Assembly (NCBI GenBank): GCA_003049485.1
Contig: PYST01000156.1
Coordinates: 26,738 to 90,737 of the forward strand
Length of the DNA: 64,000 nt
Source: Ophioceras dolichostomum
Lineage: Eukaryota > Ascomycota > Sordariomycetes > Magnaporthales > Ophioceraceae
Reading direction: 5' to 3'
Below, one piece after another: positions 40,261 through 52,375 of this stretch (position 1 is the stretch's first letter; the number at the start of each line of letters is the position of its first letter). Under the pieces are notes generated by a model. The model did not search any database and was not told where the DNA came from. It worked only from the letters and a program-made list of their open reading frames with translations. A program made the translations under genes and the position numbers.

Positions 40261-43200
40261 TCACACGCGCACATAGCTGATCCCAGCATCATCCTGCTCC
40301 CCCCTCCGCTTCTCCTGCGTGTTGGGAAAAGACCCCTGCATCTCCTCGATGTCCTTGATGGTGTCGTTGTACACGGTCGTCAGGCGGCTCAGCACCTTGT
40401 TTCGGTTCCACTCGTTGCGTGTGGCCCAGACCTCGTCCATCAGCTCGCGGTTGATCTGCTCGAGCTGGTCGACGGTGCAGCCCGACGTGCGCTCCGTCAG
40501 GCTCACGAGGAAGCGCTGCGCCTGGTCCTCGTGGATCACCACCGTCTGCAGGGGCTGCGACGAGCTGGCCGAAGAAGGGGCGGCGCCGCCGCCGCCTCCG
40601 AGGCCGCCGCCGATGCCGACGGAGTGTCGGATGACGGTCGAGGAGATCATCGTCTGGCGGTGATGGTGAGAGTGCGAGTGCGAATGCGGCAACGGCGCGT
40701 CTTCTTGGACTAGAGTGGTGGCACTGGTCACGTCGACCATGTGGCGCCGCGTAGATGAAGCGCTGGCGCCAACAGGTAGGGACGACTTGTGAGCCGCCGC
40801 AGAAGATGACGAGGACGATGCCGAGAACGGCATCTGCGAAGACGTCGGGCTGGTCTGCATGACGTTGCCGAAACCACCACCGCCGGCTATGCCTCCGCGG
40901 GCTACTAGCTCGCCACGCGCAATGCCCTGGGCCTGTGAGTGCGCCCACTGCGAATCGTTCGAGATGGACTGACTAGGTCCGACTCCGAGCGACTGAGTGT
41001 CTGGCATCTGCGAGTTCCCACTGCCGCCGGACGCGCCCTGGCCCGCGGACCCACCGGACTGGGGTTGGGATTGCGATTCGGCGGCGGCGGCGGCGGCATG
41101 CATGAGGCCGTTGGTCGGCTGAGTGCTCCATCGGCCAGATGACCTGTTCTGGCTAGACAGGTCCGACGATTTGGTGGTCGACGCGTCGTTTACGATGGCT
41201 GACGGTGAAACTCCGGCTGGCAGCGCCGTGACAGCCGACATCTGGGAGATGGGGCCAGCAGGCCTGCCGCTGGGGCCTGTTGTGGTAGTTGCCACTGGGG
41301 GCGGCCCCATCTGCGAGACTTGCTGGGTGGCGTTTGGGTCGTCCTCGCCGCCGCCAGCAGCTCGGGAAGGCACCGAATGTCCATTGCTCAGGCCACTGCC
41401 ACCGCTCGGACCGTCACCATTCGAATGCACTGGGCTCATAACTCGGAACCGCGCACTGGTAGTGCTGCCGGCGTGGGCATGGGTGGGTGGCACTGGAGGT
41501 CCGATGCGGACCGGCCCGGGGGTAGAGAAAGGGTTCGCCGTAGCTGGGGCATCCTGCATCTCAACGTCCGGGGAAACCAAGTCGTGGACGACCCTCTGCA
41601 TCGCTTCACGCTTGCGGCGCTTCTCCTCGGCCTGCTTGGCGCGCTGGCGCTGGCGCTCGTGCAGAGCGTTGAAGTCGATGTTCTGCAGCCGCACGCTGAC
41701 CTCATGTACGTCCACGCGCACGTTGCTGACCAGCTCGTTGGCCTTGAGCGTGCGTTCGCGGTCGCCTATGTTGCGGGCATCCTTGGCGAGCGACTCGATA
41801 TCGTTGAAAAAGTCCATTGGCCGCGCGTAGAATCCGTTGGACAGGCGCTCCTCGATCGTCGCCACATCCAGGTTGTAGAAGAATTTGCCGGTGGCCACCT
41901 CGCGCAGCCCATCGACGCCGTCCTTGTCGGTTGCGATCACGAACGGTCGGCCAGGCTGGGCGCCCTCGGCACCTTCGGCTCCACCGGCAGCGTCTTCAGC
42001 GCCGGCCAAGCCGGGCACGATGTCGGCGCGCACGAACGACGGGTCGGCCTCCTGCCAGAGATACTCGATCTGCTGCACGGGGATGACCGAGTTGCGGAAC
42101 TTGCGGTACTTCTGCTTGATCTGGTCCATGATCGGCTGCAATTGCACCTTGAGGATGTTGAGGTAGATGTGGTCCTGGTGCATCTCCCTCTCGATCTCCT
42201 CCTTGGTCCTCTCGCGCACAGGCGGCGGTGGCGCCACGGGGAGATCCTCCAGCACCCGGCGGCGGCGCTCAGACGGGTCGGGAAAGTCTGTCGGAGACAT
42301 ACGAACGTGCGATACTATGTTCGTGAAGTATTCACGCCGGCTGTCGGCGTTGGGATGTGTGAGTTCGCGTCGGCTCTTTTTCGAGAACCCGAACAGATCC
42401 CTCAGCAGATCCTCGGGTAGCGTCGACATCTCGTCCTCAGCCGTAGCAAACAGCAGAACGGGATCTGTGGCCGGAATCGACCGCAACATCGTGACAAACG
42501 TGTGATACGCCGCGTCACCCAGCGTCGCACGCCACGTTAGGATGTTGGGCACGAAAATGACAGCTGGCTTATGGCGCTTGACCTCAACGAATAGGCGAAC
42601 TATGACTTGCTCTAGGGGCTACAAGAAATTTCACAAAATGGAAGGCAGTCAGAAATCAGAATCTCCTTTCCAAGTGCGTACCAAAGAGGACTGGGGATTA
42701 CAAAGAACTTACCACTCCATCACCAAGAAGCGTCGGCAGGTCAAAGTTCTGCACGTGCACACTCTCCAGGTGGTGCAGCACGGCAGCCGAGACGTAGTCC
42801 TGGCCCATGCCCGGCGCGCCGGAGACGAGCAGGCGCGGCCTGAAGATGCGCAGCCGCTCAAACTCCTGGTTCAAGTGCTCGCGCCCGAAGCCGTGGTCCT
42901 CGTCGTCGTACGGCTCGAACATGGCCTCCTCGAGCGCCGTAATCTTTTTCCTCCGCGGCAGAAACTGGTCTAGCGCCTTGACGACCGAGGCCAGCTGTTG
43001 GCGGAGGAGCGGCTCGACGCTCGGCGGCAACGGGGCCGCTGCCGACGAGGCCGAGCGCTGCGACGAGGGCACCATCTTCTTCATCGACAGCATGAAGTCC
43101 GTCGCGTGCACCGTGATGCGGTCCGGGTCGACCACCAGCTTCTCCGTCGACGAGTAGATCTGCGGGTACGTGCGCTGGATGGAGTTGAGCGCCGCCTCCG

Positions 43201-45853
43201 TGCAAAGAGCACGCAGGTCGGCACCGCCATAGCCCTTGGTGCTCCGCGCCAGCGAGTCTCGGAACTCGACCGGCAGGCCCCAGTCTGCAGTATGGATGTC
43301 GAGGATGGCGCGACGGCCCTCGATGTCTGGCAGGGGGAAGTAGAACTCGCGGTCGAAGCGTCCGGGACGCCTCAGAGCCGGGTCGACGCTGTCCGGACGG
43401 TTGGTGGCGCCGATGACGATGACTTGGCCGCGGCCGTCCATGCCATCCATCAAAGCCAGGAGCGTTGACACGATCGAGGCATGGATCTGCTCCTGCTTAC
43501 TAGACCGGACGGGGGCCAGGCCGTCGATCTCGTCGAAAAAGATGATGCTAGGCTGCGTGCGACGGGCCTCCTCAAACAGCAGCCTCAACTGCTTCTCAGC
43601 CTCACCCACCCACTTGCTCAGCGCATCTGCACCCTTGCGCATGTAGAAGGTGATCTTGCGACCGCCGATGCCGACCGCGTTGGACAGCGCCCGCGCCAGG
43701 AGCGTCTTGCCTGTTCCCGGCGGACCGTGGAACAGCACCCCGCGCGGCGGCGTCACCTTGTACTTCAGGAAAAGCTCCGGATACAGGAGCGGTAGCGTAA
43801 TCATCTCCTTCAACTGGTCGATGTGGCCCTGCAGGCCTCCGACCTTGCTGAAGTCCACTGTGAGGTCCACCCCGAGCGGGTCGGCGTCCGCGAACGCCTT
43901 CTGGTTCTTAACCTTGCCCAGGTTCGGCGTAGCCGCCACACCCGTGATGTTCTCCAGATTAAGCGGCTGCCCGATAGCGGGCAGAGCCGCCGCTGTAGTC
44001 GGCGTCATGCCAACATTGCCACCCACGCCACTGGGGCCGGCGCCCACAACACCGGCTCGCGCTGCTGCCGCCTCGTCATCGCTACTATCCGAGTCGACAC
44101 CGCCGGTTGCGCCCCTGCCCCATGGCCCGCCCAGAAGAGATCCCAAGCCGCCGCCACCACCGAAGGGACCGAAAGTCGACGCGAGGTTGCGCTGCCACAA
44201 ATTGCTGGCACCGTTGCGACCGCCCCTACGGCCGCCGCCGCCTCGCGCCGGTGTCGGCGCCTGGTCTTCCTCTTCGTCCTGATCGACGAGCTGGTCGAGC
44301 GGCTTGATGGAGTAGTCCACCACTCGAGTCACGCGTCGTCGCTTGGGCAGCTGTTCGTACGCAATCTCTGGCGACCGCCGCCGCCGTGGCCGCGTCCGCG
44401 AGCTTTGCCGGAGCTCCTCGAGCTCCTCCGCCAGCTCATCCTGGTCGAGGTCGACTTCCTCGTCTGCCGAATCCTTAGCATTTCGCCTCGTGGATGTGCG
44501 TTTGGCCTGGGTTGCCTGGCTGGCACGCCTTCCGCGTGAAGCGTGGCTGGAGTATTCCTCGTCGCCGTCGTCCGCCGCAGTGGTGGCCCGCCTCCGGCGG
44601 CCTTTTTGGGGTGCGGATCCCGACGCGACCGAGCCTGCCTCCTCATCGCCTTCTCCAGACTCCTCTCCCGGCTCAAAGTCACTGCTGGGCTCTGCCATTG
44701 ATTTTTGCTGACGCTTCCGAGTCAGACGCCTCGTGGAGGGCGCGGGCTGCTCGCTTTCATCTCCGGCCTCCTCTACTGCCGGTGCCGAGATGCTAGCTCT
44801 GGACGCACGTGTTCTGCGCGTAACAGGAACATCGTCTTCGTCCTCGTCATCCGCCGCCTCGTTGTCTTCCGTTTGGGCAGCGTCACCGGTGCCCTCCTCG
44901 GGCTTCTCGGCGTCGTCATTGCTGCTTTCGTGCCCATCTTCCCCATCCTCGCCCTCAGCGTTCGCACGCTCTTCCTCGTCCGCACCTTGATCGTCGCCAA
45001 GCTCTTCATCCTCCGCATCCGAGTCGACGATCTTTTTGCGGTGCTTCTTGGAGCTTCCTTCGTCGGCGGCGCCATCGACCCCTCCAGGGGCCAGGTCTCC
45101 AGCTACCTCGTCATCTCGTGCGCTGGATTCCTGGGTCGCCTCCAAAATAGGCTGCGGTGGCTTCTTTAGTCCTTTATCGCCTCTAAGAGGCCTTCCAGTG
45201 CGGGAGAAGGCCTCTGGACTTTTGCTCTTGGAAACGCCTCTAGTAGACCGCGCATTGGTCTGAGCATGCCGTCCCGAGGTTGAGAGCTCCACAAACTCCT
45301 CCGCATCCTCGGTGTTTGCGCGGGTCCGGCGCGTACTCACCGACGGCGTCGGTGGCTCCTTTGATGCGCCGCTAGCGGTCCGCTTACCCTTCGTGGTGAT
45401 TTTTAGGGTGACGAGGCGAGAAGGCCTGCCTCCACGGGCGCTTTGCTGTTTGCCCTTCTTGGTCGGGCCGACCACGGCCTCGGAATCCGAGTCTTGAATG
45501 AGCTCGTCCTCGTCACTACTCTCTTTGTAGTTCTGGTGTGCAGCAGCCGCTTTCCTCATGCGCCGACCCGTTGCATTGATGGGGAGTTCGTCCTCATCCT
45601 CCTCGTCGTCGTCAAACGAGGCGCCGCCCACATCGCTGTCCGACACGATGTCGTCGTCATCATCGTCGATGTCGGACCCGCCATATCGGTCGCGGCGCCG
45701 TCCTGAGCCTTTGGCTTTGCCGGTAGGGCGTGAGCGCTTGTTGCTACGACGTGGCCTGTCTTCCCCGTCGTCCCCAGGCTCGAAGTTCTCATCCTCAGGG
45801 TCAGATTTGTTGGGGTCGAAGTCGAGGATGTCGCGTTTACGCTTTGCAGGCAT
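40261..45853 (-). CDS. YTA7: AAA-ATPase with bromodomain-like region, Yta7/Abo1/ATAD2 family
   Basis: Chromatin-associated ATPase that handles histone H3-H4 and shapes nucleosome density. Two exons, 45853-42713 and 42618-40261, joined at phase 0 across a 94-bp intron, give 1832 residues. The first 550 residues are acidic/basic and disordered (MPAKRKRDILDFDPNKSD). AAA1 is complete: FHGPPGTGKTLLARAL near 711, Walker B IIFFDEIDGLAP near 775, then GATNRPDSVDPALRRPGRFD. AAA2 is degenerate (SGAPGMGQDYVSAAVL near 1013), as known for the family, and resumes after the intron with PLEQVIVRLFVEVKRHKPAV. The bromodomain-like part (YNLDVATIEERLSNGFYARP) is near 1295. A long low-complexity Ser/Gly/Gln region precedes a conserved helical C-terminus (VDQLEQINRELMDEVWATRN). 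Confidence 0.93.
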
Positions 45854-47622
45854 GGTAGGCGATCCGACTGATCCTCGGATCGAGGCCCGAGAGGAGGGGC
45901 GTAGCAGCGAGGTGGACTGGCTCGAGAGTGTGACTTGAGAAAGAGATTATGGGTGATGTTGTCGAATAGATCGCCTGGAGGCGACGGCCAGGTGTAAGTG
46001 TTCAGTAATCTACCTGTGCAGGAACAGAATTTGTCAGTCACCACGCCAAATTTTTGTTCTGTTTTTCGATCAACAACTGAACAGCTAGAAATGCTACATG
46101 GGAAAACAGTTGAGACCTTTAATTGTTCCGATGAATGCGCAGTGTTGGAGGACGCTCCCTCGAGATCTCTGTCACGTACATGCAAGAGCCAAGAGGCAAA
46201 GAGGGATTGATTGCTGAAACCGATGTGCGAGACAGATGTCGATTTTCTGCTGGTCGCAAAACCAGGGGTGGATTTTGGGAAGCAAGAAAAAGTTTCGTTT
46301 GGAAAGCAGCAGTCGATGCAATGGATGACTGGTTGGCGGTGCGGGCGATTGCCTTCAGGACGTGGCGTAATGGGGACGGCGAGAGCGCTTCACTCCCGTG
46401 GCCATGCTGAGGTGTGAATCGTGAAGTGCAAAAAACGGAGTTCGCGTTTTCGCGCTCCTGCGGGTCATCTAAGACCCAACCCACCAATCAAACTAGCGCA
46501 TTGTGAAAATGTGGCCCGTGCGCGAGGTCAGGCAGCCACGTTTGTCATCCGTTCTCACCAGTCGTCGAAGCTCCAGCCGTGTGTTTCTGGGAAAGCAGCA
46601 CAGGCTCACCACACTCGACAGAGAAAATGAAAGACCCAATCCAGCGAAAGGTTGGTAGAGAGAAAATCATTTTAGAGCTTCTTCGAATCTCTTGATCTCG
46701 GAGTCAACAGTACGCGATAGACGAAAAAGCCTCGATAATCAGAGGGACAATTGTGTGCAAGAACTTATTACGGCTTGGTTGCAAAATGGACTTTTTGTCA
46801 ATATTTGAATTCGTTCACGTCGTCGCGATCTCGAAAGTCAATTAAGGTTGACTCGGCGACGAGGGCTAGGGGGTGGGCGGGACCGGACCACATGGCAAGG
46901 GTCCAGGCCCGTTGCGGCTCAAAAAAAAAAAAAACGTCGCCCGGTTGCCCGGTCCAGCCCTACGGACCGAGCGATCGATCCCGCTTTCTTCTTGTAATTC
47001 AGGGGATAAACGGGGTCTTTCTTGCGGGGTCCAAAGGTTAAAACACTGTCACGCCTTGGACATGTCTTCTCGGAGGGGCCTTGACCAAGAGGGGGATGGG
47101 GGCGGGCTGCTCGCAGTCGAGGTCGATGAGAAGAATCCAGCGGCACGGGAAAGTGACTCGCCTTCTTTCTGACGAGTGTGAGCAAACTAATGCAGACTAG
47201 TCCGTGTTGAGTTGTGTGTAGGATCTGGTGTGTGCCATCAAGGGAGGGGGTCTTCCCAGATCAAGAAAGCCCATCGAGGGTGTTTGGGTGCTGTACGAGT
47301 CTGTCACTCGGCACTGCTGATACTATGTGTGTTTCCAGTCCACTGCCGTGTGCGGCCCCACCAGAAGCCTGCACGTTAGGACATGCGAAGGAAGGGAAAG
47401 TGCGTGGATCGGTAGGTAGGTAGGTACTGAGGTGGCCGGGTCAAGCCGGACTCGACCCATGCACTGTACTCATGCACGGCAAAGCACCAACTTCAGTAAG
47501 GGCGAGAATTGAGAGCAAACGAACTCGAAGTTCGTTCTAACATGGAGCCTCTACTCAACGTGAGGAATGAAGGCCTTTTGTTTCGCCGTCCATTCCATCT
47601 ACCTAGCACGACATCGGGCCCT
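45854..47622. other. YTA7-like promoter / A49 3' flank
   Basis: 1769 bp between two minus-strand genes. No supported gene. Contains an A-run at 46921-46934 and a GGTA cluster at 47411-47428. Open frames (46751-47172 and others) carry no recognisable motif. Confidence 0.5.
47411..47428. repeat. GGTAGGTAGGTAGGTACT repeat (D)
   Basis: Tandem GGTA units ending in GGTACT, about 195 nt downstream of the A49 stop codon. Confidence 0.55.
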
Positions 47623-49088
47623 CTACTTCCTCCTCCTCTGCACTCTCATCTTGGGGAACTGGAGGGGCAGTGCCAGCTTTGCGATAGTGGTGTTCCTCTC
47701 TGCTGACTTGACCGGCTTCGTCCGCGCCCCGATCTCATGGAAGTACTGGTTCAGCTGCTTCTGCTCCAGTTTCAGGTCTTCCCTCAAATCAAACGTGTCG
47801 ACCTCGAAGCTGTCGATGATGCTCGCGAGCACACAGCAGGTCGTCATGAGCAGGTCAACGTGGGGCTTGCGTATGTCGCCATGATCAGTAAACTTCTTGC
47901 GCAGGCTCTCGATCACGGCCTCGGGAGTAGGTGCGAGCTCCGACTTCAGCTTCTCCTTGGGCAAGGCCCTCTTGACCGCGCCAAACTTGCCGGCCTTAGC
48001 CTTGATCCAGAAGAGTATCAGGAAGTAGAGGTACCGAATGATGCGCAGCCTCGTAACCGACTCCTCGTGCTCGCCGACGCGTCGGACTCGGTTCGCCACG
48101 TAGCGCGAGTGGACGTGGATGGCGTCGCCGGTCTTGATAGCCTCCTGCCAGTCCCTGATGGGGATCGAGCTGAGCACATCAGCTCCGATGATCGCCTCCG
48201 GATCGTAGACATCTTCAATCTGATCCGCCTGGTAGTTGCCCTTGGGCACCGGCTTGGCGCCGTCAACAGCCGCTTGCAACTGCTCCCTGGTCGGCATGCT
48301 GGCAGTGGTCTCTCCTAGCGATTCCATCAATGCCGCCTCGCCAGCTTCGTGGCTGCGACTAGAGCTGCCCTGGATGGCTTCCGTCGTGATGGCGTTCTCA
48401 ACCCGATCTGCGAGCGCCCTCTTCGCCTTCTTTGTGCCGAACGCTTGCCCCAGCTCCGTCCGCAGAGCCATCGCGACCTATGATGGTCAGATTAGATACA
48501 GCCTTGAGGGAGAAAATCGAGAACTGGTGGATAATTGCTTACCTGTTTCTCCTCGAGGACTCCCATAGCTTCCGCAGATGCTTGCTGGGCCCTGACAGAG
48601 CCGCGGACAACCACCTTCCTAGCCTCCACCACTTGAAGATCCCCAGTTTTAGGGTCGAAGAGTCCGATATAATGTCGCAGAAGGCCATCATTGTGCTCCA
48701 GCCTGTCTTCGCGGCCTGTGAAATCGATTGTCTTATGCGCCGACGAGTGTAGAATCAAGTCCTTCAACACTGGCTTGGCGGACTTCTTTCCTCCACCATT
48801 TTGTACCTTGGCGTAGGAGTCGAACTGAACTGCCCCCGGTAGAGAGAGCCCTGGAGTTGTGGCTAAAACCCAGAGGTACCAGTTAGTCTTCAAATAGACG
48901 CTGAGTATCGGGTGGTAGAAGTTAAGAGACCTACCAATAACGGGTGGGGAGAGCTTCGTCCTCATTAGTGACGAGACCCTGATGGACTGTGGAAAGGAGC
49001 TAGAAGAGGCCGGCTCCTCTATGGTGACCTTTTTCTGCTTCCTCTGCGTAGAGGGCTCATTTGCCCGCTTTCTTTTCTTATCGATCAT
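47623..49088 (-). CDS. RPA49: RNA polymerase I subunit A49
   Basis: Pol I-specific subunit that, with its A34.5 partner, aids initiation and elongation on rDNA in the nucleolus. Exons: 49088-48935, 48862-48543 and 48477-47623, giving 442 residues. The basic N-terminus is MIDKKRKRANEPSTQRKQKK. The dimerisation domain spans exons 1-2 (SPPVIATTPGLSLPGAVQFD, HNDGLLRHYIGLFDPKTGDL). Exon 3 begins VAMALRTELGQAFGTKKAKR. The tandem winged-helix part is recognisable by YVANRVRR, LRIIRYLYFLILFW and LMTTCCVLASIIDSFEVDTF, and the protein ends in a basic QRRRK. An upstream in-frame Met exists at 49106; 49088 was preferred because it has A at -3 and begins the conserved basic segment. Confidence 0.93.
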
Positions 49089-49863
49089 GGTAGCTAAATA
49101 GGGCATTTATGAATGCAAGTAAAATGGCCTGAAATGGGCAGCGCAGTGCACAAAAAATTCCGGAGGACGGCGCTGTGCAGTGTCTTAACGTGTTTTTTTT
49201 TTCTTAGTCGACCCCCCCACTGACGCACGGCGGGCTTGGTTGTGCCCCACACCAGAAGCTCACACAACCAAGCTCGCCGAACATGGCATTCGCCAGCCAT
49301 CACACGATCGCTTCAACCCCGCTTTTGGGAGGCAATGAAGTATTCGAAAAGGAAGACCTGAAAAGGAGTTCCCATGATACGGTCACAGAATATCTCAAAG
49401 AGCTGGGTGCACACCGAGGGCCATGCTGCCTTGGAACGCATTTACTGGCTTCACGAAAAAAACACCGCTGGAGGAAGAGATGGCTGGGGTGCTTCATGGT
49501 GGGAACATGATGGGGAGAGCAACACTGCCGTCGAATTTCAATTGTCCGAGCTTCAAAATGCTACTTGGGGGTTCCGGCGTAAGGGTGCAATCTGCATCAA
49601 CCCAAAGTGCTCACTGTCCTGTAAACAGTCCCAATTGCTTCTCGACCCGAGATTTGGCTGTCCAGCCGTCCAAAATGTGCCAATCAGGCGCCCTCCATTC
49701 TCGTCCGTCGTCCTCCCCACGCTCTCTCCGGGATGCTTGTCGGATGGTCCGTCGGGTGCGTCTCGATGTCCTCGAGCCGGGTCTAGACTTGGTTGACTAG
49801 GTAGATGTGTGGATGCTTGGTTCTTCGATGTAGGGCTGGCGAGGTCGAGGATGCGGAACTCAT
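49089..49863. other. A49 promoter / eL41 3' flank
   Basis: 775 bp between two minus-strand genes. A T-run at 49191-49203 gives an A-rich stretch in the A49 promoter. No supported gene. Confidence 0.5.
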
Positions 49864-50036
49864 TTACTTGCTGCAGAGCGGCAAAACAATCGGAGGTCAG
49901 CTTTCAAGTTTGATATAAGCGGAAGGGAGCAGAATGGCACGCAAACACGCAAATAGAATACTCACGAGCGAGCCCGCATCTTTCTTCGCTTGCGCTTGAG
50001 TCGTCGAACTCGCTTCTTTCTCCACTTAGCTCTCAT
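49864..50036 (-). CDS. RPL41: 60S ribosomal protein eL41
   Basis: The 25-residue, extremely basic ribosomal peptide at the subunit interface. Exon 50036-49966 encodes MRAKWRKKRVRRLKRKRRKM then RAR and the first two bases of Ser. A 95-bp intron (49871-49965, GTGAGT...CTGCAG) follows. The seven-base last exon (49870-49864) completes Ser and adds Lys-stop. The product matches the universal eL41 sequence almost residue for residue. If the intron is retained, translation stops at once after Ser24, losing only the final Lys. A second intron in the 5' UTR is strongly suggested (50055-50182), with a perfect TACTAAC branch site. Confidence 0.96.
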
Positions 50037-50054
50037 CTTGAACGATTGTTTGTG

Positions 50055-50182
50055 CTAGCGGGAGACATCGTTAGTAATTGCGACGAAGCATGCAATGAAG
50101 GCGACGACTTTCACTCTGATGCGCCAAGGGACAGAATGAGAGCAGGGTGAAAGAATGGTGGCGATGGGCGGCCAACACTTAC
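50055..50182 (-). other. 5'-UTR intron of RPL41
   Basis: On the minus strand it starts GTAAGT (50182) and ends GCTAG (50055). The exact branch-point consensus TACTAAC lies at about 50070-50076, a dozen bases before the acceptor. The coding ATG begins 18 nt after the acceptor. 5'-UTR introns are common in fungal ribosomal protein genes. Confidence 0.75.
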
Positions 50183-50696
50183 ACTGTTCGAGATGAGGAG
50201 TGCGTTGATGTGTGTATTGGTTTTCTTTTTCCGATTTTCGTCGGTCGAATATTGATGTAGGTGAGCTGTGGGGCGAACCCTCCCACGTGATGAGCGATGT
50301 GCGGCTTAGGTAATCTCCAACAGCCAACCGTTCTCTCAGGCTCCATGCCAATTTGGGTTGCCAAACGCGTAGCCTCAGAGTCCTCCCGTTTCCTACGGTT
50401 GACCACCTACCTATTCACGTGGACGAGCAAACTCCTTCGCAGTTGTTGATGGTTGTGGAAGAACATCAAGCTCCTGAAGTGTATTACATCGCTTAACATG
50501 GCCAGACTGTACCATGGGCTATGTTATGTTGTACGGCGGGTATGGGAGTATGGGATAGAAGCAGGTTGGTTGGTACTTTCTTTACAATGCAGAAGAAGTA
50601 GGATTCAAATGCTCGGTACAGCCATCAAAGGCAACTACAGAAACAAATTAAAATGACAAGGCCTCAAGCGTACCTACCTACCTAGGTACCTGGTAC
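50183..50696. promoter_or_regulatory. RPL41 promoter / GST-kappa 3' flank
   Basis: Contains two TCACGTG-type E-boxes, at 50284-50290 (reverse) and 50415-50421, about 100 and 230 bp upstream of the 5'-UTR intron donor. Cbf1-type sites are used in ribosomal protein promoters of some ascomycete yeasts. The right end carries palindromic cluster E. Confidence 0.45.
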
Positions 50697-50700
50697 CTAC
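50671..50700. repeat. palindromic TACCTACCTAGGTACCTGGTACC cluster (E)
   Basis: Begins inside the stop codon region of the GST-kappa gene and extends 26 nt downstream of it on the minus strand. Same word family as clusters A, B and F. Confidence 0.7.
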
Positions 50701-51910
50701 AGCTTCGACTGCTCCTTGGTCGCCTTCCCTTTGCCCTCGTCAGGGGGGAGCAAAGCAACCTCCTGGTATGGCAGGCCCAAGAACTTATACACACCGTTCA
50801 ACCTAGAGCGGTAAACATCAGCACCAAATCCTTCTCCATCCACAACCAGACGTTCATTCGACGCTAGGATTGGCAAAAACATACCTGTCACTCCCGAAGA
50901 AGGGCTCCTCCTTCCCGCTCCTGTTCGTCACCCACAGCCACGGCGCACCGAACGCACCCTTGGCCAGAGCTTCATCTGTCACAGTCCTCAGGGCAGCTGT
51001 GAACTCCCCCTCAGAGGCGGCGCGGATGATCTCGTCGACATCAGCTGTCGTGAAGAGAGGCTTGCCAGGCGCGTCACCCGACGGCGTCTCCAACAGTACC
51101 TTCCTGAGCACGTCCGCGTCCGTGAGGTTCAGGTGCGGAGGAGTCCAGAAGGCGTTGAAGAAGTGACGGAAGGTCGCCTCAAACGTCTGGCGGGGATAGC
51201 GGGACTTGATGCAGGTCAAGGCTCGCATCGGCTGAGTATAGGATATGGACCGGCCCGGGTGAGTGAGTTAGCACGCTCTTCAAGGGGGTAGGTTTGGAAG
51301 GACGCGAAGCTTTTGTTTAGAAGGGCAAGGACAACTCACTAGTAGCGTCTTATTCATACTTGTGAAGTTTTCCGGCCAGGAGATCTTGACTCCCACCCTC
51401 TCTGCCGCCCGCCTTGCATCGAACATCCCGTACTGCGCCTTAGCCGGGACCATCCATGGCGGACTGTTGCCTGTAGGGAGTGATCTGTGAGCCTCGTAGG
51501 ACTACCCCTCACGATTTCCTGTCAAGTTCATGATGAGTTTGCACCAACCTGTCTGGCGCATTACCCCACCGAGGAAGATGGGGTGGAAGCTGCATGGCGG
51601 ATTATTCGTCAGCGCACCTCCTCTTCTAAGCCTCTTGATGGTACGGGGTGAAAGGTGAACAACAGAGGCGAGTAAGGCATACTCCACTTTGACGCCATGG
51701 GATGCGAGTAGACCCTGGTTTCTGAGTAGGTCTTCATAGATTATGCGGCTGTAAAACGATGCTGAAAAGAGCGATAGAAGGGGATTTCACGTTAGCGGCC
51801 CAGACGGATATCTCGTATGCATACACGTGCATGTACGGGGGAGCCGTCGACGACAATCGGTGATTGAACACACCAACATCGATATAGCAGTCAATCTTGG
51901 CGCCCACCAT
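50697..51910 (-). CDS. glutathione S-transferase kappa / DsbA-like thioredoxin-fold protein, peroxisomal
   Basis: Predicted glutathione transferase of the kappa class (related to 2-hydroxychromene-2-carboxylate isomerase). Six exons: 51910-51874, 51761-51683, 51589-51549, 51470-51340, 51231-50885 and 50802-50697, all phases consistent, giving 246 residues. The start is MVGAKIDCYIDVASFYSRII, with the Ser-x-Tyr-Ser catalytic-loop type at residues 14-17. Other family marks are HPIFLGGVMRQTGN, the Pro-containing SPPWMVPAK and GAFGAPWLWVTNRSGKEEPF, then FFGSDR. The C-terminus is EQSKL, a canonical PTS1 signal; mammalian GSTK1 is also peroxisomal. Divergent from a PTS1-bearing short-chain dehydrogenase, so the two may share control and compartment. 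Confidence 0.9.
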
Positions 51911-52375
51911 CTTGAAGACGCAATATTTGAGACGGATGGCCTGCTTTCTGCTTTGCAATGTGATCCAAGGAGGTTTCGCTGATGTTTCTGGGGCTTAATT
52001 GTATAAAGCTTTCTGATCACTAATAAATAAATCCAATCGCCGACGAGTCATCTCGCTGAAGATGCCTCGGCATGGAACTCAGCCCGCCAGTTCTCCGCGT
52101 TCCCCATTGAGATCAGCAACACCGGATGTCACGTGTAAGTTCGGAAGCAATACACTGACATCAATATCTAATGTCACAGCCAAATCGACCTAGAAAACAG
52201 ATATTTTATTATATCGAAAGTGACTCGGCTGACCCAGCTTCTTATTCTCGGAACTTCCATGTTGGTTGATCTGCACGGGCGGCGCCGAGATCAGACCTTA
52301 GTTGCTCTCTCAATATCGTCCTAGCTCTTACACAGTAATCGAGTCAGGATACGCCTTGATCAATAATTCCATACC
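51911..52375. promoter_or_regulatory. shared promoter of the two PTS1-bearing genes
   Basis: 465 bp between divergent starts. It contains CCTCGG at 52065-52070, the core bound by the FarA/FarB fatty-acid regulators in Aspergillus, and TCACGTG at 52129-52135. A single CCTCGG is expected by chance in roughly one of five such intervals, so this is weak evidence. Confidence 0.4.

Noticed and set aside
46915..46940. A-run as a retrotransposon poly(A) tail
   Set aside because: No element, target-site duplication or coding remnant next to it; similar A/T runs occur at 788 and 57422 without elements.
49089..49106. Upstream Met (49106) as the A49 start
   Set aside because: Adds only MPYLAT, has a poorer context (T at -3), and the family begins with a basic segment as found at 49088.
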